Of a stretch of 64,000 bases of DNA, positions 1-11,000 are shown one piece after another; within the stretch, counting starts at the first letter, position 1, and each line of letters begins with the position of its first letter. Where the stretch lies: positions 62,001-126,000 of the forward strand of contig CAICTM010000058.1 in NCBI GenBank assembly GCA_903772945.1, in the 5' to 3' direction. The position numbers and the translations under genes are program-made. The notes beneath the pieces were generated by a model. The model was not told the DNA's origin. It ran no database searches and saw nothing but the letters and a program-made list of their open reading frames with translations. This DNA is from Seminavis robusta. Lineage: Eukaryota; Bacillariophyta; Bacillariophyceae; Naviculales; Naviculaceae.

Positions 1-1234
1 TTTGATTGGGATGAAGATACCTGTAAGAATGCAGCAGCATATGGCCATTTGGAGATTCTCAAGTATGCTTACAAAAATGGCTGCCCATGGAGTGCAACCA
101 CATGTTGCCATGCTGCTCAGAATGGCCATCTGGAATGCCTCAAATATGCACATGAAAATGACTGTCCTTGGGATGAGGAAAACACCTGCACCAATGCTGC
201 TCGCAATGGCCATTTGGAAATCCTGAAATATGCCAATGAAAATGGCTGCCCATGGAGCACAACCACATGTGAGAACGCCGCAAGTAACGGCCATCTGGAA
301 TGCCTCAATTATTCACATAAAAATGGCTGTCCCTGGGATGAAGACACATGCAGATTTGCTGCTGGAAATGGCCATTTGGAATGCCTCAAATATGCCCATG
401 AAAATGGCTGTCCATGGGATGAAGACACATGCCGATTTGCTGCTGAAAATGGCCATTTGGAATGCCTCAAATATGCCCATGAAAATGGCTGTCCATGGGA
501 TGAAGAAACATGCAGATTTGCTGCTCGCAATGGCCATTTGGAGTGCCTCAAATATGCCCATGAAAATGGCTGTCCATGGGATGAAGACACATGCATATTT
601 GCTGCTGAAAATGGCCATTTGGAATGCCTCAAATATGCCCATGAAAATGGCTGTCCATGGGGCATATCCACCTGCTATAATGCTGCAACATTTGGCCATT
701 TGGAATGCCTCAAATATGTCCATGAAAATGGGTGTCCAGTGCTTGAGGACATTTGCTGGGTTGCTGCTTGCAATGGCCATTTAGAATGCCTCAAATACAC
801 CCATGAAAATGGGTGTCCATGGAATGAATGATGAATACACATGTGAGGGCGCTGCTGCCGATGGCCATGTCGAGTGCCTCAAATATGCTCATGAAAATGG
901 CTGTCCCTGGGGCAACGGCACATGCGAAGCTTCTGCTACCTATGGCCATTTCGAATGCCTCAAATATGCCCATGAAAACGGCTGTCCATGGGATGAAAAC
1001 ACATGCTGGGTTGCTGCTTGGAAGGGCCATTTGGGGTGCCTCAAATATGCTCATGAAAACGGCTGTCCATGGAATCAAAGTGTATGCTGCTATGCTGCTA
1101 TCACAGGCCATTTGGAAGTGCTCAAATATGCCATTGAGAATGGGTGTCCAGGGGACATAGATTATCTACTCGGCGTTGGAACTTCACAGATCAAGGCTTG
1201 GATTCAAGACTTCAAAACCCAGAGCAATGCCTGA
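1..1234 (+). pseudogene. Ankyrin-like repeat protein, 3' part, frame broken
   Basis: Open from base 1, so the 5' end lies outside the window. It encodes about 14 copies of a 27-residue (81-base) unit with core GHLECLKYAHENGCPW and a second cysteine in DEDTC, the ankyrin-like repeat common in protist and giant-virus proteins and probably a protein-binding scaffold. Ten units read in frame 1 to a TGA at 829-831. Four more read in frame 2 and end at the TGA at 1232-1234. At the junction, seven extra bases (AATGAAT, about 821-827) precede the normal GATGAATACACATG segment, which explains the shift. The gene is therefore either a recent pseudogene, a truncated allele, or hit by a sequencing error. 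A separate downstream gene starting at 803 or 824 is less likely because the repeats continue seamlessly. No other domain is visible. The family call is firm; the cellular role is unknown. Confidence 0.7.
340..660 (+). repeat. Near-identical 81-bp tandem units inside the ankyrin-like gene
   Basis: Four consecutive 81-base units, with GCCATTTGGAATGCC-type cores starting near 371, 452, 533 and 614, are almost identical in DNA. The flanking units are clearly more diverged. This points to recent unequal crossing-over within the repeat gene. Confidence 0.75.
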
Positions 1235-1681
1235 GGTTACTCCAGTCGGTTTTCTTCCAAGATTTGTGGAGAGAGACGAGTCATGTTGGGGTAAAGTGTT
1301 GGGTTCAAGAAATGTTGTCCCATATGGTTTTCTTGAGGTTCTTGTACTTCGTGTCAGCAGGATGCATAGTTTTAGTGTTAGCTTCACCTCTTCTGGCTGG
1401 CTAGTACCACTTTGCAACTCATGTGACTGCTGTGTGCTTCCCCCCTACATCTCACGGCCTGCAGGTCCTGGCTGTGGGGCAAGCTGGATGAACAGCCTGG
1501 GCTGCTCTCCTGCGAACTCATCGATGACATACCAGTATACCGGTAGTATTTTCTAAGTGTCTAAGCTATTCTACGCAATTTGGCTCGTCCGGTTTGGGTC
1601 CGCTCCCAGCTTCTCCCTCGTTCTACCAAACTATAACCTGGCTGCCGTGCTAGCTAAGCGATGAACCTCGGATGAACTCGA
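1235..1681. other. Intergenic, 447 bp
   Basis: This lies between the convergent 3' ends of the ankyrin-like gene and ATP11. Short open frames here have no recognisable protein character. It contains one CGGTA-type motif near 1540 (ATACCGGTAGTA). Nothing else is seen. Confidence 0.5.
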
Positions 1682-2672
1682 CTAAACATTCACGGAGGGA
1701 GGATCCTTTCGCCACTTTTCATTTTGTCGAGATACGAAGTCGTCCACATCAAATGAATTGGGCCGTTTGTTGAACGTTTCCACTGTGGCAAATTCGCGGT
1801 CACACAGATACGAGTCAAGGACACTCTGGACAATCTTCCGTCCTTCCTCATCTTCCAGCCCGTTGTTCAAAATGTCACATCGTACCAGTGTCAGGTCCTT
1901 GGACTCTGCATAATCATCAAACACAGAAAAAGTCAACAATGGTTGTGCTGTCGTGGGAGTTGCGGGGGAGAGTGTGAGCTGGTTGGAGGCGTTACACGAA
2001 AAACTGCGTATAGATTTTGTCATTTTGGCACGAACCTGCAGATGGATCCATCTTGTAATCATCCAAAAGCGCCATGAAGAAATAAGAAGGGTCCTGAAAT
2101 TGAGATATCATCATGAAGAATCCGTCGTCTCGAAAGATTGGCTGCACGAAAAAGGGACTTGGTTGATAAGATCATCGCCACGGTATGAGACGGCAAGGAA
2201 AGTGGCTCGGTCAGAAGACAAGAGGTTACGTTTTATCAAAATGAAATCTCCAAGTGCTCACCATGAGTTCGCTCTAGAGAGTATATTTTTTGCATCTTCT
2301 CCCTTGTAAGTCAGGCCATGGACACTATCCTGGAAACGATGTACGGAAAGACGCGAGAGAAAGTCGTGATCAGGTATCCAAAGGTGAGCGCCTCACATAC
2401 GGTAGTGAACATTGCCACTGGGAAAGGAATTTTTTCTGGTCATTCCTCACCTTTGTTTCGTGATATGTGTACCAGATATCAGCAATCTCGGTACCCGTTT
2501 TGTTCTCCAGCAAATCTTTCTTCATGATTTCGTCAAGTGCACGAGGGCCAGCAAAGCTAAACGAGAGGTATCTCTTGGACGGAGAAAGGTTCGGTCTCCC
2601 TCCAACCCGAGCAGATAACAGTGCTGTTCCCATGGTTGGTTTTATCTTGCCGAGGACACGTTGAGCTAGCAT
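1682..2672 (-). CDS. ATP11: ATP11 family F1-ATPase assembly factor
   Basis: Mitochondrial chaperone that binds free F1 beta subunits during ATP synthase assembly (the ATPAF1/Atp11 family). Four exons on the minus strand: 2672-2451, 2329-2262, 2157-2036 and 1947-1682. All introns are GT-AG. The total is 678 bases, giving 225 residues. The first ~38 residues (MLAQRVLGKIKP...) are basic and hydroxyl-rich, like a mitochondrial presequence. Exon 1 ends in the family signature IADIWYTYHETK. Exons 2-3 join to give ANSCPFFVQPIFRDDGFF, and exons 3-4 join to give a match to the family C-terminus (LLTFSVFDDYAESKDLTLVR, later VETFNKRPNSFDVDDFV). It is somewhat shorter than the yeast and human proteins (about 320 residues), mostly in the N-terminus. 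The joins are inferred by eye, but every phase fits. Confidence 0.88.
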
Positions 2673-3645
2673 TGTCGGGCAACTTCAGAAGGATAGATAG
2701 GTGAGGACGTTTGTAATACAACAATATCGATGAAGCAGAAGCAAATGGACCGAAATGGTAACTGACTTCGGATCTTCGAATTCAGTACTTTCCCTCGTTT
2801 ATGTGTGTATTTAGTATTGGCATGATGTCATACCGCATGATGACAACCTAATTCTATTTGATCGCTCTGAATACCGGTACCGTGAAAGCTTTAACGCACC
2901 TACTACCATTTTAAAATAGTAGTACGGTAACAACGCAACGAGCGGACCACTGACAACCCACCTTTCAGGAACTCGATGGCCGCGATGAAGCCCCTCCAAA
3001 CTCCAAAGATAGGAATGGTTCAACTCTAGCTAGTAGTACCGATAACTAACTAACTAACTAACTAACTAGCTAGCTAGCTAGATATCAAAGATGTTCCTGG
3101 CTGCAGTGGATATTGAAAATGAAACAAGGAGAAGTTGAGCTGGTTGAATCGAACAAACTTACAGCAATCAGGCCGAGTGTAGCCTCCCAGGGCAAGCTGG
3201 TTTTGAGGGGGAAGATTGCAGGGCGCTGTACTTGTCCTTTCGCAATTATTCTCCCAATTCTATCAGCTAGCTAATTTGCACCATCCAATTAAGGAGCCAT
3301 CTCTGATGCGCATCAGACTTGGATACTCTGCCACTGTCAAACAAGCTCTGGTACACAGCCGAAGCAATTGGGAACGCAGCATTGAACTGTCAGGTAGTGT
3401 TTAGATTTTTCGTTGTTATGTATTCGTTACTGAAAAACAAGGCTGACTATTCACTTCAGTCTATTGTTTGCAAGCACACAAGCTAGCTGCACAAGAGGCA
3501 TGTCGTCGCATTGGATTGGATTGATATGGTTGTTTTGATTGCTGCATGTTTCTTCTTGAACTATCATCGTATTTTTCTCTGATCCATTCCTACCAGCCAG
3601 CCAACCAAACCACAAATCATGTTCTACTACGGAACTACCACTTTT
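2673..3645. other. Intergenic, 973 bp, with tetranucleotide repeat
   Basis: This lies between ATP11 (its upstream side) and the 3' end of NAC-beta. It holds a tetranucleotide microsatellite at 3044-3082, an imperfect hairpin around 2900-2923 (TACTACCATTTTAAAATAGTAGTA) and a CGGTA-type palindromic motif near 2872. No convincing gene is seen; the short open frames look random. Confidence 0.5.
3044..3082. repeat. Microsatellite (AACT)n followed by (AGCT)n
   Basis: About six AACT units run directly into about four AGCT units. It is a simple tandem repeat in non-coding DNA. Confidence 0.9.
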
Positions 3646-4149
3646 TTAGGTTTCGGAGACTTCCTCAAAGTTTCCTTCGACAAGGTCGGGGACATCATCG
3701 TCGTCATCATCTTCCTCCCCCTCGGGGATGGTTGCGGCTCCTTGTGCTCCAGCCTGTGCAGCCATGTTCTGAAGCTGCGAGAGGTTATCCATGCCCAGTT
3801 GGGAGACTATGGATGGCAACAACTCTTGTAGCGGCTTGGTCTCGGATGGACCCGAGATAATATAGGTGTTGGCTGCAATGGAAGCTTGGACTTTGGGGTT
3901 GACAAAGTGGATGACTTTGCCATCTTCTTTGAAGAGATTCACCTCTTCGATCCCAGGAATGTTGGTTGCCCCGAGCTTCTTGAGTGTGGTACTGAGCTTG
4001 GCGTCTGATTGAGCGGCAGCACTTCGAGAAGCGACCTTTTTCTTACGACGAACGGAACCCTTTCCACCCGTCGACGTCGAAGCTCCACCAAATCGCTTCG
4101 CGATCATCCGTGCTCGCGCTTCGGCAATATCAGCTGATGTGTCTGTCAT
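3646..4149 (-). CDS. BTF3: Nascent polypeptide-associated complex subunit beta (NAC-beta / BTF3)
   Basis: Ribosome-associated chaperone subunit that pairs with NAC-alpha at the exit tunnel to shield nascent chains and prevent mistargeting to the ER. Single coding exon of 167 residues, the usual length for the family. The N-terminus carries the basic ribosome-binding stretch (about residues 25-42, [10 protein letters not shown]). It is followed by the NAC domain (about 50-115), with [18 protein letters not shown] and [19 protein letters not shown]. The C-terminus is acidic ([19 protein letters not shown]), as in plant and animal BTF3. The first ATG gives the expected start. It is head to head with the PCF11-like gene, 724 bp away. 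Confidence 0.95.
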   Translation of the reverse strand: MTDTSADIAEARARMIAKRFGGASTSTGGKGSVRRKKKVASRSAAAQSDAKLSTTLKKLGATNIPGIEEVNLFKEDGKVIHFVNPKVQASIAANTYIISGPSETKPLQELLPSIVSQLGMDNLSQLQNMAAQAGAQGAATIPEGEEDDDDDDVPDLVEGNFEEVSET

Positions 4150-4873
4150 GGTTGCTTGCTATTGTTGAGTTGGATTTGTCGTGGTTTCGATTGGATTGGA
4201 GAGTCAAGACGAAAAATAGCCAAAGAAATGAGGCAAGAGAGTAGGGGTAGATCAACCAAATGAGAAAATCATCAAGAGAAGAAATAGATAATCAAAAAGA
4301 GTAAATGAGTGAGTGAGAGACGACTTCACAAAATCACAACTCGATTGGTCCATGTCTCAATCATGCCAATGAATGGCAGAAATCCCTCTCGCAGAGTCCA
4401 GTGGCTACCGAAAGGGAGGGTTCGGAACAATTAGGACTGAATGCGTCCATGCTATCCTGTCGGCATTGCGCTCTACAATGATACCCAACTACAAAGGACT
4501 ACATGAAACGAAATGAACTTCCTCCAATGCCAACACCATCGCGCTGTTGTCGTGCTCACCTGTCGTAGTTTTGTCGTCGCTAGCTTGCTCCCACACAACA
4601 GCAATGTTTGATGCTGCTGCTGAAGTTTCTACCGCGGGTACTAAACAGCCAAAGCATCGTGGATGGTGGCAAGCAAGGGCTCAGAACCACACATGAAGCG
4701 AGGCTGCCGAGCCACGGTGATGTTCCTTCAACTTTGGAAGCCATGGACAGACCAAATAGATCCTTAGCCTTAAGTTGGTTGTTAGGAATCAGGATATCCA
4801 AACGCAGCTTCCTTTGGCAACTAGTAGTCTAACTTGTCTCACCGTCCCCACAACATGTTGTGAATGATTGACA
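4150..4873. other. Intergenic between divergent NAC-beta and PCF11 genes
   Basis: This 724-bp interval must hold both promoters and 5' leaders. It is AT-rich and purine-rich just upstream of NAC-beta (about 4200-4320). No TATA box or known operator is evident, and the short open frames look random. Confidence 0.5.
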
Positions 4874-6852
4874 ATGGCGGCCGCTGTTCTACCCGCCGCT
4901 GGAGGCCGAGAAACCATGGATGTCGACTCTATAGATGACAAGGAAATCGCAGAATATCGAGAGCTCATCGAGGAGCTTGGAACCTTCCCGGTGAGTAGTT
5001 GTATCATAGTGTTTGAAAGACACCCATTTCGATCTTTCTCAATCCGATAGAAACACTCTCATCTTTCCACTTTTATTCATGTCGTTTGTCTGCTTGCTAC
5101 CGTATTTCTAGGATAAGGTCCTGATCAACTGCCTCACCATGATTGCGGAAGATCACTCCGAATCCAAAGAAGCCGCCAGGAGAGTGTACGATTGCATTCG
5201 AGAAAAACTGCTCTCCTCTTCCGGAGATCACAAACTGCCCATCATGTACGTGATTGACTCCATTCTCAAAAATGCCCGAGGCGCCTACATTGGATTCTTC
5301 GAACAGGATGCTCCCAAGTGGATGCCATCGGTATATCGAGCATTGCCTGACGAAACCAGACGGAACAAACTGAAAAAGGTATGGAACACTTGGAAGGATT
5401 TTTCCTTGTTTGCTCCTGACAAGTGGAAGGCCATGGGAGAATGCTTCGAGTCGGACAATACTGATGGCAGTACATCGCCACGATCTTCCTCGCCGTTGGG
5501 TGGATCCAATCTAGTGGCTGGGATCCCACGATCGGTAAGATTCATGAATTCATTTTGATTTTGATGACATTTGGCAGTATCAATCATCACGCTTACTTTA
5601 ATCTTTCTGTGAATAGAAAACGGGAGCGCTGATACTAACAACCTCACTGCGAAAAGAAATGCAAAAAATATTGGATGAAATACAAAATGATATCGACAAT
5701 GAACTGGAAAAAGTTTCACTAGAAAGAATTGCCGATATCAACCCAGATCTATTGGCCAACATTAAGAAGGCGGCCGAAGATACCCTCCGAGGGAACCAAC
5801 AATCTACAGGAGTGGAAGGATCCGGTGGTGATGGTGGAAACGACAAGGATCCAGTTCCATTGAAACCGGCCTTCTTGGCAGAAATGCGAAGTGATCAAGT
5901 AGTGGAACGATCCAAAGCATGGGCCAAGGTGGATGCCAAACCGGTGGAACTGTCGAATGAAATGATCCAAAAACTGCAAACCAGTGTCAAGGAGAGTTCG
6001 TCTGCCGATGCACGTTATTTTCAGTCAGACGCCGTGGACATGACGCGGGTACTGGCGGCGGCATCGGCTACGGCGACTCTCTTGACAACGGCTTTGGAAC
6101 GGAGGGAAACCCAAGACACAAAAGCGACTCAACAAGCCATGCAACGAAGTGGTGGAGCTGCCGCAAACGCTGCCAGATCGGGATATGCCACGGTGGACAA
6201 GAGTCTCTTCACCAACAACGGGATCAAAACAAAGAACTTGGCACTCATTGGGATGCTCTATGAAGTTGGATTGCCTTTTGTTAGTTCGTCGGATGGACGC
6301 AGGTTCAAGACACAGCTGGAGCTGTCGAAGCACCTGGACAGGCTCTTCAAAAGAAGGTGAGTTGAATTGTTTGGAGCCGCCATGGGTTGCACTCCCCGTG
6401 AATCAATCTTGTCTTTCGTCTCACATGCTTCCATTTCCTTCCGTAGTCAAATTGAAAAGTCCATGGCAAGAACCGAAGAGAGAGGATGGTACTGCTCGGA
6501 TCGGGTTTGGACGATGGAAGCAAAGGAAGAAGATATTGTTGACAACAACGCTGCCCTGAACGCCAACTCGGCCACAGAAGCAACGTCGACGGGTGAAGAC
6601 GATGCAAATCCTGACTCTTTCACGGAAGTTGCCGACGAAACGAGAGATAAATGCGTGGTCTGTGGCATCAATTTCAAAATGTTCTTTGACAATGACGATG
6701 GTGCCTACAAGTACCGAAATTGCCGCGAGGTCGAAGTAATGAATGATGATGTTGCCGAAAACGAGAGTGACATGATGCTGGTGCACGTCACATGTTGGCG
6801 AGGCCTCGGTTCACCCGCCACCCTGGACATTGACCAAACTCTGAGGGACTGA
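4874..6852 (+). CDS. PCF11: PCF11-like cleavage/termination factor with CID domain
   Basis: Subunit of the pre-mRNA 3'-end cleavage complex that binds the RNA polymerase II C-terminal repeat and drives termination. Four exons: 4874-4990, 5112-5534, 5617-6356 and 6447-6852, with GTGAGT/GTAAGA donors and TAG acceptors. This gives 561 residues. Start at ATG 4874 (MAAAVLPAAGG). The CID (CTD-interacting) domain spans about residues 25-155, with DKVLINCLTMIAEDH, PIMYVIDSILKN and RNKLKKVWNTWKD. A predicted coiled stretch lies at about 185-215. The C-terminal third has the PCF11 zinc-finger pair: a second finger with CVVCG...HVTC (about 500-545), and a first-finger region keeping only HLDRLF and RGWYCSDRVW while its usual CxxC pair is replaced (SSDGRRF). 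The family call is strong. The degenerate first finger is unusual. Confidence 0.85.
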
Positions 6853-7153
6853 TCCTTCCAGCACAATTAAGCTAAGCATCGTCTTTTTGCATTCTTTGTA
6901 GTACACAAACAAGCACAAGCATATCCAATCGAAAATGATATTCCCGCCGTAGCAACCAAGAGATATTCCAGCGTCCGCTGCGAGCTGGTAGCATTGTTCT
7001 GAAGACCGTTTCTCCTTAAATTTTTTAACCAGGGAACCAAATGCAAACCTGTATATTTCTCACTGAAGAGTGACGTAGATTGCTAATTATAAGTTTCATC
7101 ATCCATTCTCCTCCTTGTACATTGACCAACTCCTTGCCTCCATGCTGGCAGCT
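6853..7153. other. Intergenic between convergent genes
   Basis: 301 bp shared by the 3' ends of the PCF11-like and CBS genes. It is AT-rich, with AATAA-like stretches but no clear signal. No gene is seen. Confidence 0.5.
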
Positions 7154-7852
7154 CTAATCACTGCCAAAGTGACCTCCCTTTCCAAGGGCAAAGTCCGAAA
7201 GCACCTTAATGGTCTGTTCCTTCTCCTTAACAACAGTCTTGACGAGATCCTTAATGGAAATCATACCTACAACCTTGTCATCTTCGTCTACCAAGGGCAA
7301 GTGGCGAATATCTCCTTTAAGCATTTTTTCCATGCATTCTTCGACGGAGGCGTCGGTTTTGGCAGTCACCAGCTTTGCAGCCTGAGTGGCAATCTCCTTG
7401 ACAGCGGTCTCCTTCGATTTTCGTCCCAGAAGTGCGACCTTGCAAACGTAGTCACGTTCACTGATAATTCCGGTCATGTTTCCTACAATAATGAATAAAT
7501 GACATTTTTAGTAGGCCACAAACAGAAAGATACTCACATTCCGTGCATTCACGGGATCCCCCCAAAACCTCTCCTTCAGAATGCAGAAAAACCTACCAGT
7601 ACTGTCGGTGACAACAAGACAACCAATGTTGAAGGCTGCAAACTTTTGCACGACATCGTAGACGGTCGCATCCTCATTGATGGTGTAATCGATGGAGCTG
7701 TATCCAGAAACTTCTCTGGCATCCTCGGCGGTCAAAGCCTCTCCCACTGTCACCATGGAACGGGGAGCAACCAGCTTGCAGGTAGTTCCCAAAAAAGGAG
7801 TAGGTCGAACCACGGCTCGGCGAAGGATGGTGGAGGAAGCTCGGCTAAACAT
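7154..7852 (-). CDS. Two-CBS-domain protein, probably organellar
   Basis: Small stand-alone CBS-pair protein. Such pairs bind adenosine nucleotides and sense energy or redox state. Two exons, 7852-7597 and 7482-7154. The join restores CLVVTDSTGNMTGIISERDY, giving 194 residues. CBS 1 covers about residues 50-112 and CBS 2 about 125-180 (EECMEKMLKGDIRHLPLVDE...VVGMISIKDLVK). The N-terminus (MFSRASSTILRRAVVRPTPF) is arginine-rich without acidic residues, like a mitochondrial presequence; a plastid signal is not apparent. It resembles the plant CBSX3-type mitochondrial proteins in architecture. That function is inferred, not shown. Confidence 0.85.
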
Positions 7853-10016
7853 GGTAGATCTAAAGGTCAGTGAAAAGATTCAAAGAATGAGAGAGTGGTG
7901 GGGAGAACAAGGAATCTGAGTATTCTGCGTTTCCCACGGACGAAGCGTTTTGCAGCGCTACGCGGCTGTGACGAGTTCGCGAGTGTGGATCATCACTGAC
8001 GTCACTTTTATGCAATCAATTCGAAAGTGTGAAAATGTCTCGATTCGATTGAATTTCGTCTCCCGGAGACGACTTGCTTTAGGGGTAAGGGTACTGTTGG
8101 GGGCAGAGGTTTGAATTATACCCGGCGTGCAATACTTAGAGGCCTCTGTAGAAGTCTACGTATTTGACTAGTATTGTATTGACGGGATACAGTCAACGCA
8201 TGTACATGCACATGATACTCGCCTCACTTTTTCCCACAAGTTTCGCATGGATGAAGTATGAGAAAGGGAGTGGTACAGGTGTAAGATATCGATATGGCAG
8301 TGGCAAAACAAATACTACTATTTTACTATACATCTGTACCATGGTTTGTAAATAATTTACATTATTCCTGTTTTTATTTATGCCTGCTGCGGTAAGGTTG
8401 ACATGTGTCACGAATCATTGAAAAGTACACTTAACTCTGCATAGAGTAGTAGCCGCTTGTTGCTGCAAGCGTCGCTCCGTGGACGCGTCATGGTCGCTCC
8501 GTGAAAGAGGCGCCGTGGAAGGAGGAAAAAGAAGAAGTTGACTGAATCGATCCGTCGAACGGAAGAAGAGGGAGAAGGAGCAGTGCCGCCGCTTCCAGCC
8601 TAGCCCAGCAAGAGGCAATCCGTCGAACGGAAGAGGAGCCTGTCATTGTGGAAACGTCTTCAAAGAGGAGTAGCCGCTGGAACGAGGAGAAAAAAAGCAT
8701 CTTGATGTAAAAGATATCGAAACAATGAACGAAAGAGGAGGATACGAGTGGCTTGGATACATGTTTATCAGTCGGTGGCCATCCCTCGTCCTCTCTTAAC
8801 CAACCATGTGTGTTGTCAACGTGGTTTGTGGGAATGAATCAACAAAAGCCGTATCCACAGCTGCAACACCATTTTTCCACATTCTGAGACAATTCCTATG
8901 GCTATTTGTTGCACGAGAAGATGGAAAACTGGACTTGTTGCTAGTCAACTGGTTGTTGTCTAACGCAACGTTAAGAGAGGGCCAACAGTCCTCTCCGACT
9001 GACTCTCCGACGCACGAAACAACCTCTTCTACTGTCGACTGTCGATCCTCTCCATAAATTCAACAATCAACCATCGAAACGCGAAAGCTATGCTCTTTTT
9101 ACTCCGTAATCCACACTCCACAATGGCGGATTCGAGCCGGCAAAACAATGAGAGTCAGTAGAAGCGGTAGCTGTAACTGTAACTGTATGCATAGCTGTAG
9201 CGGTTGGCTCCGTGCTTGGAGTTTGTCATGGTCCACAAAAGTTTTCTTCTTTCCACGTGAAATTCAGCATACCGGTACTGGACTTAGAGAACCGAGAAAA
9301 GACTTTACTAATGCCTGTGCAGGATTGCGAATGTCCTATTCTTACTGGTCAACCAAAAGACATAAGGTAAAGCATTTTAATCCTGCATAAGCACGTGGTT
9401 GCACCCCTTAGATAAATTTACTATATATATTATTGTACAAATCTACTTCAAAGTGCAGTCATACTTGTTCTAAATTGGACCAAACTATTTATGCATCTCA
9501 CAAAAAGTATAACAAAAATGAAATACACGTTTAACATAGGGTATATGATGTTAAATCGTGAGCCGTTTCGGGGCGAAGCTGAAAGGGCGCGAATACTGTT
9601 TCAATAAAGCGAGTCTGGTGTTGGTAATAAAAGATTTATGGAAACGGAGACGACGCAGGGGGCGTATGAATCAATCGAATGATCAATCGAATCGAACCAA
9701 GCCGCTCAGATTGGTGAAGGGCACAGCTGCACCGGTACCACCAGGTACTGGTACCAGTACCGCACAGTACGGGTACCACCACCAGAACCGGTTTGTTGCA
9801 ACCATATCGCGAAACAATGACCCAGAAGCATACGGTAGGTAAACGTTGACTCTTGCTAGCTACTAGAGCTAGGAGATTGATGCCTCCACTTTCAATTCAT
9901 GTCTAACACATTACTGGCATCTACATAAAATCGTATGATCTACATAAAATCACCCACAAAAAGTGAGAATGAAGTTTCTTCCAAGAAAAGCCACATCAAA
10001 ATAGGCTCCCTTTTGC
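7853..10016. other. Intergenic, 2.2 kb
   Basis: No convincing gene is seen. Two related pieces around CCGTCGAACGGAAGA (near 8548 and 8620) sit in a purine-rich tract upstream of the CBS gene. The 9730-9795 stretch is dense in GGTACC/TACCGG motifs. Open frames of 60-94 codons (for example 8806-9057, 9558-9842) lack domain character or homologous look. There is no tRNA or other RNA gene that I can recognise. Confidence 0.5.
9744..9761. repeat. Perfect 18-bp palindrome in a GGTACC-rich stretch
   Basis: GGTACTGGTACCAGTACC is its own reverse complement. Further TACCGG, GTACGG and GGTACC words surround it between about 9730 and 9790. Function unknown. Confidence 0.8.
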
Positions 10017-11000
10017 TCAGGGGCGCTGCTGTGGCTGGATGGGAGCAACTTGCCATTCTGGCAAAGCCTCTAGAACTTGTGCAAATTGCAAGCCTTTCTT
10101 TTTAAGAATCATGCTGATTGGTTCACCACCTCCCATCTCCCAGCGGGTAACACCAACGCAGAAGCCATGGATCCCAAGCGATACCTTGGATTCAGACAGC
10201 TTGACTTTGTATTCCATGGTTAGGCTCATCTCCATGTCTTGGCAAATTTCTGAAGAATCTTGTATGCCTATAATATGTGGAAACAGTGAGTGGTCCATTC
10301 GGCCCGTTGCCAGGTCTGAATTACAACCACCCGAATTGAAAGTCTGCAAAGTTTGGCTTTTGTCTTCATCTGTGTGTGGGGGATACATCTCTTCATCGGA
10401 TTCAGGAACATCTACCAATTGGATGACCTTCCTGTCCGGCAACCTCATTAGGTGCACTGTTCCCTTCCAATGGGCACCAATGAGCTGAGGGTAAAAGTAG
10501 CTGACAGAACGAAACTGATCGTCGTAGAATTGTTGGTAGCTGGAAAATGAGCCTTCAAAATTGTGGAAACCCCAAATAGTTTCTTGGAGGTGGATTGATT
10601 TTGCCTCTCCCTCAGAAAAGAATCCAGGAATGGCATTGCCTGGAATAGCCTTGGAGAAGAGGATTTTGTTGTCCATTGTGCGGACATCCACAATCATCAC
10701 ATAGTCTTTGGGTGCATATGGTAAAGGATCCGGTGCATTGTGGCTTGGGGCTGGATAGGCAAAAGTGAGGAAGTAACTTTTGGGCGTCATTTCTGTGGCT
10801 TGAAGCAGCACATTGGTGTTACAGGCCCAGTGGTTGAGGCAGAGATATTTCCAAACATCATCATCTTCTTCATGGTTGTCCTTGACGGCTGGGCTTCCAA
10901 ATGCCGGGATCTTCCAATGACGGTTTGGCATTGTCCAAAGAATCCTTCTTGGAGTGCTTGGTTGACTCTTTGCAATAGCAAATAGCCTCGGGCACATCAC
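10017..11000 (-). CDS. Hypothetical protein, possible diatom F-box-like family
   Basis: Single open frame of 327 residues from ATG 11000. I do not recognise it firmly. The stretch DDDVWKYLCLNHWACNTNVL (about residues 46-65) resembles the F-box-like segment that opens many diatom-specific proteins. These are followed by a beta-rich region with a DYVMIVDVRTMDNKILFSKA-type strand (about 95-115), as seen here. The C-terminus is GIHGFCVGVTRWEMGGGEP, then a Q/P-rich tail. The true start is uncertain. An overlapping frame from the ATG near 11055 (MSNPPPTTQDPVSFSSKKRD) also looks protein-like for about 60 codons, but it would need a splice or shift to join this frame. No transmembrane segment or enzyme motif is seen. 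Confidence 0.55.
   Translation of the reverse strand: MMCPRLFAIAKSQPSTPRRILWTMPNRHWKIPAFGSPAVKDNHEEDDDVWKYLCLNHWACNTNVLLQATEMTPKSYFLTFAYPAPSHNAPDPLPYAPKDYVMIVDVRTMDNKILFSKAIPGNAIPGFFSEGEAKSIHLQETIWGFHNFEGSFSSYQQFYDDQFRSVSYFYPQLIGAHWKGTVHLMRLPDRKVIQLVDVPESDEEMYPPHTDEDKSQTLQTFNSGGCNSDLATGRMDHSLFPHIIGIQDSSEICQDMEMSLTMEYKVKLSESKVSLGIHGFCVGVTRWEMGGGEPISMILKKKGLQFAQVLEALPEWQVAPIQPQQRP

Noticed and set aside
340-660. Regular repeats considered as a CRISPR array or satellite
   Set aside because: The 81-base units are protein-coding in frame with a known repeat type and have no spacers; the genome is eukaryotic.
4868-4873. TTG codon upstream as PCF11 start
   Set aside because: A non-ATG start is unlikely in this nucleus; ATG 4874 directly follows and gives a normal N-terminus.
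8806-9842. Several 60-94 codon plus-strand frames
   Set aside because: No domain, no splice partners and random-looking composition in a 2.2-kb gap.
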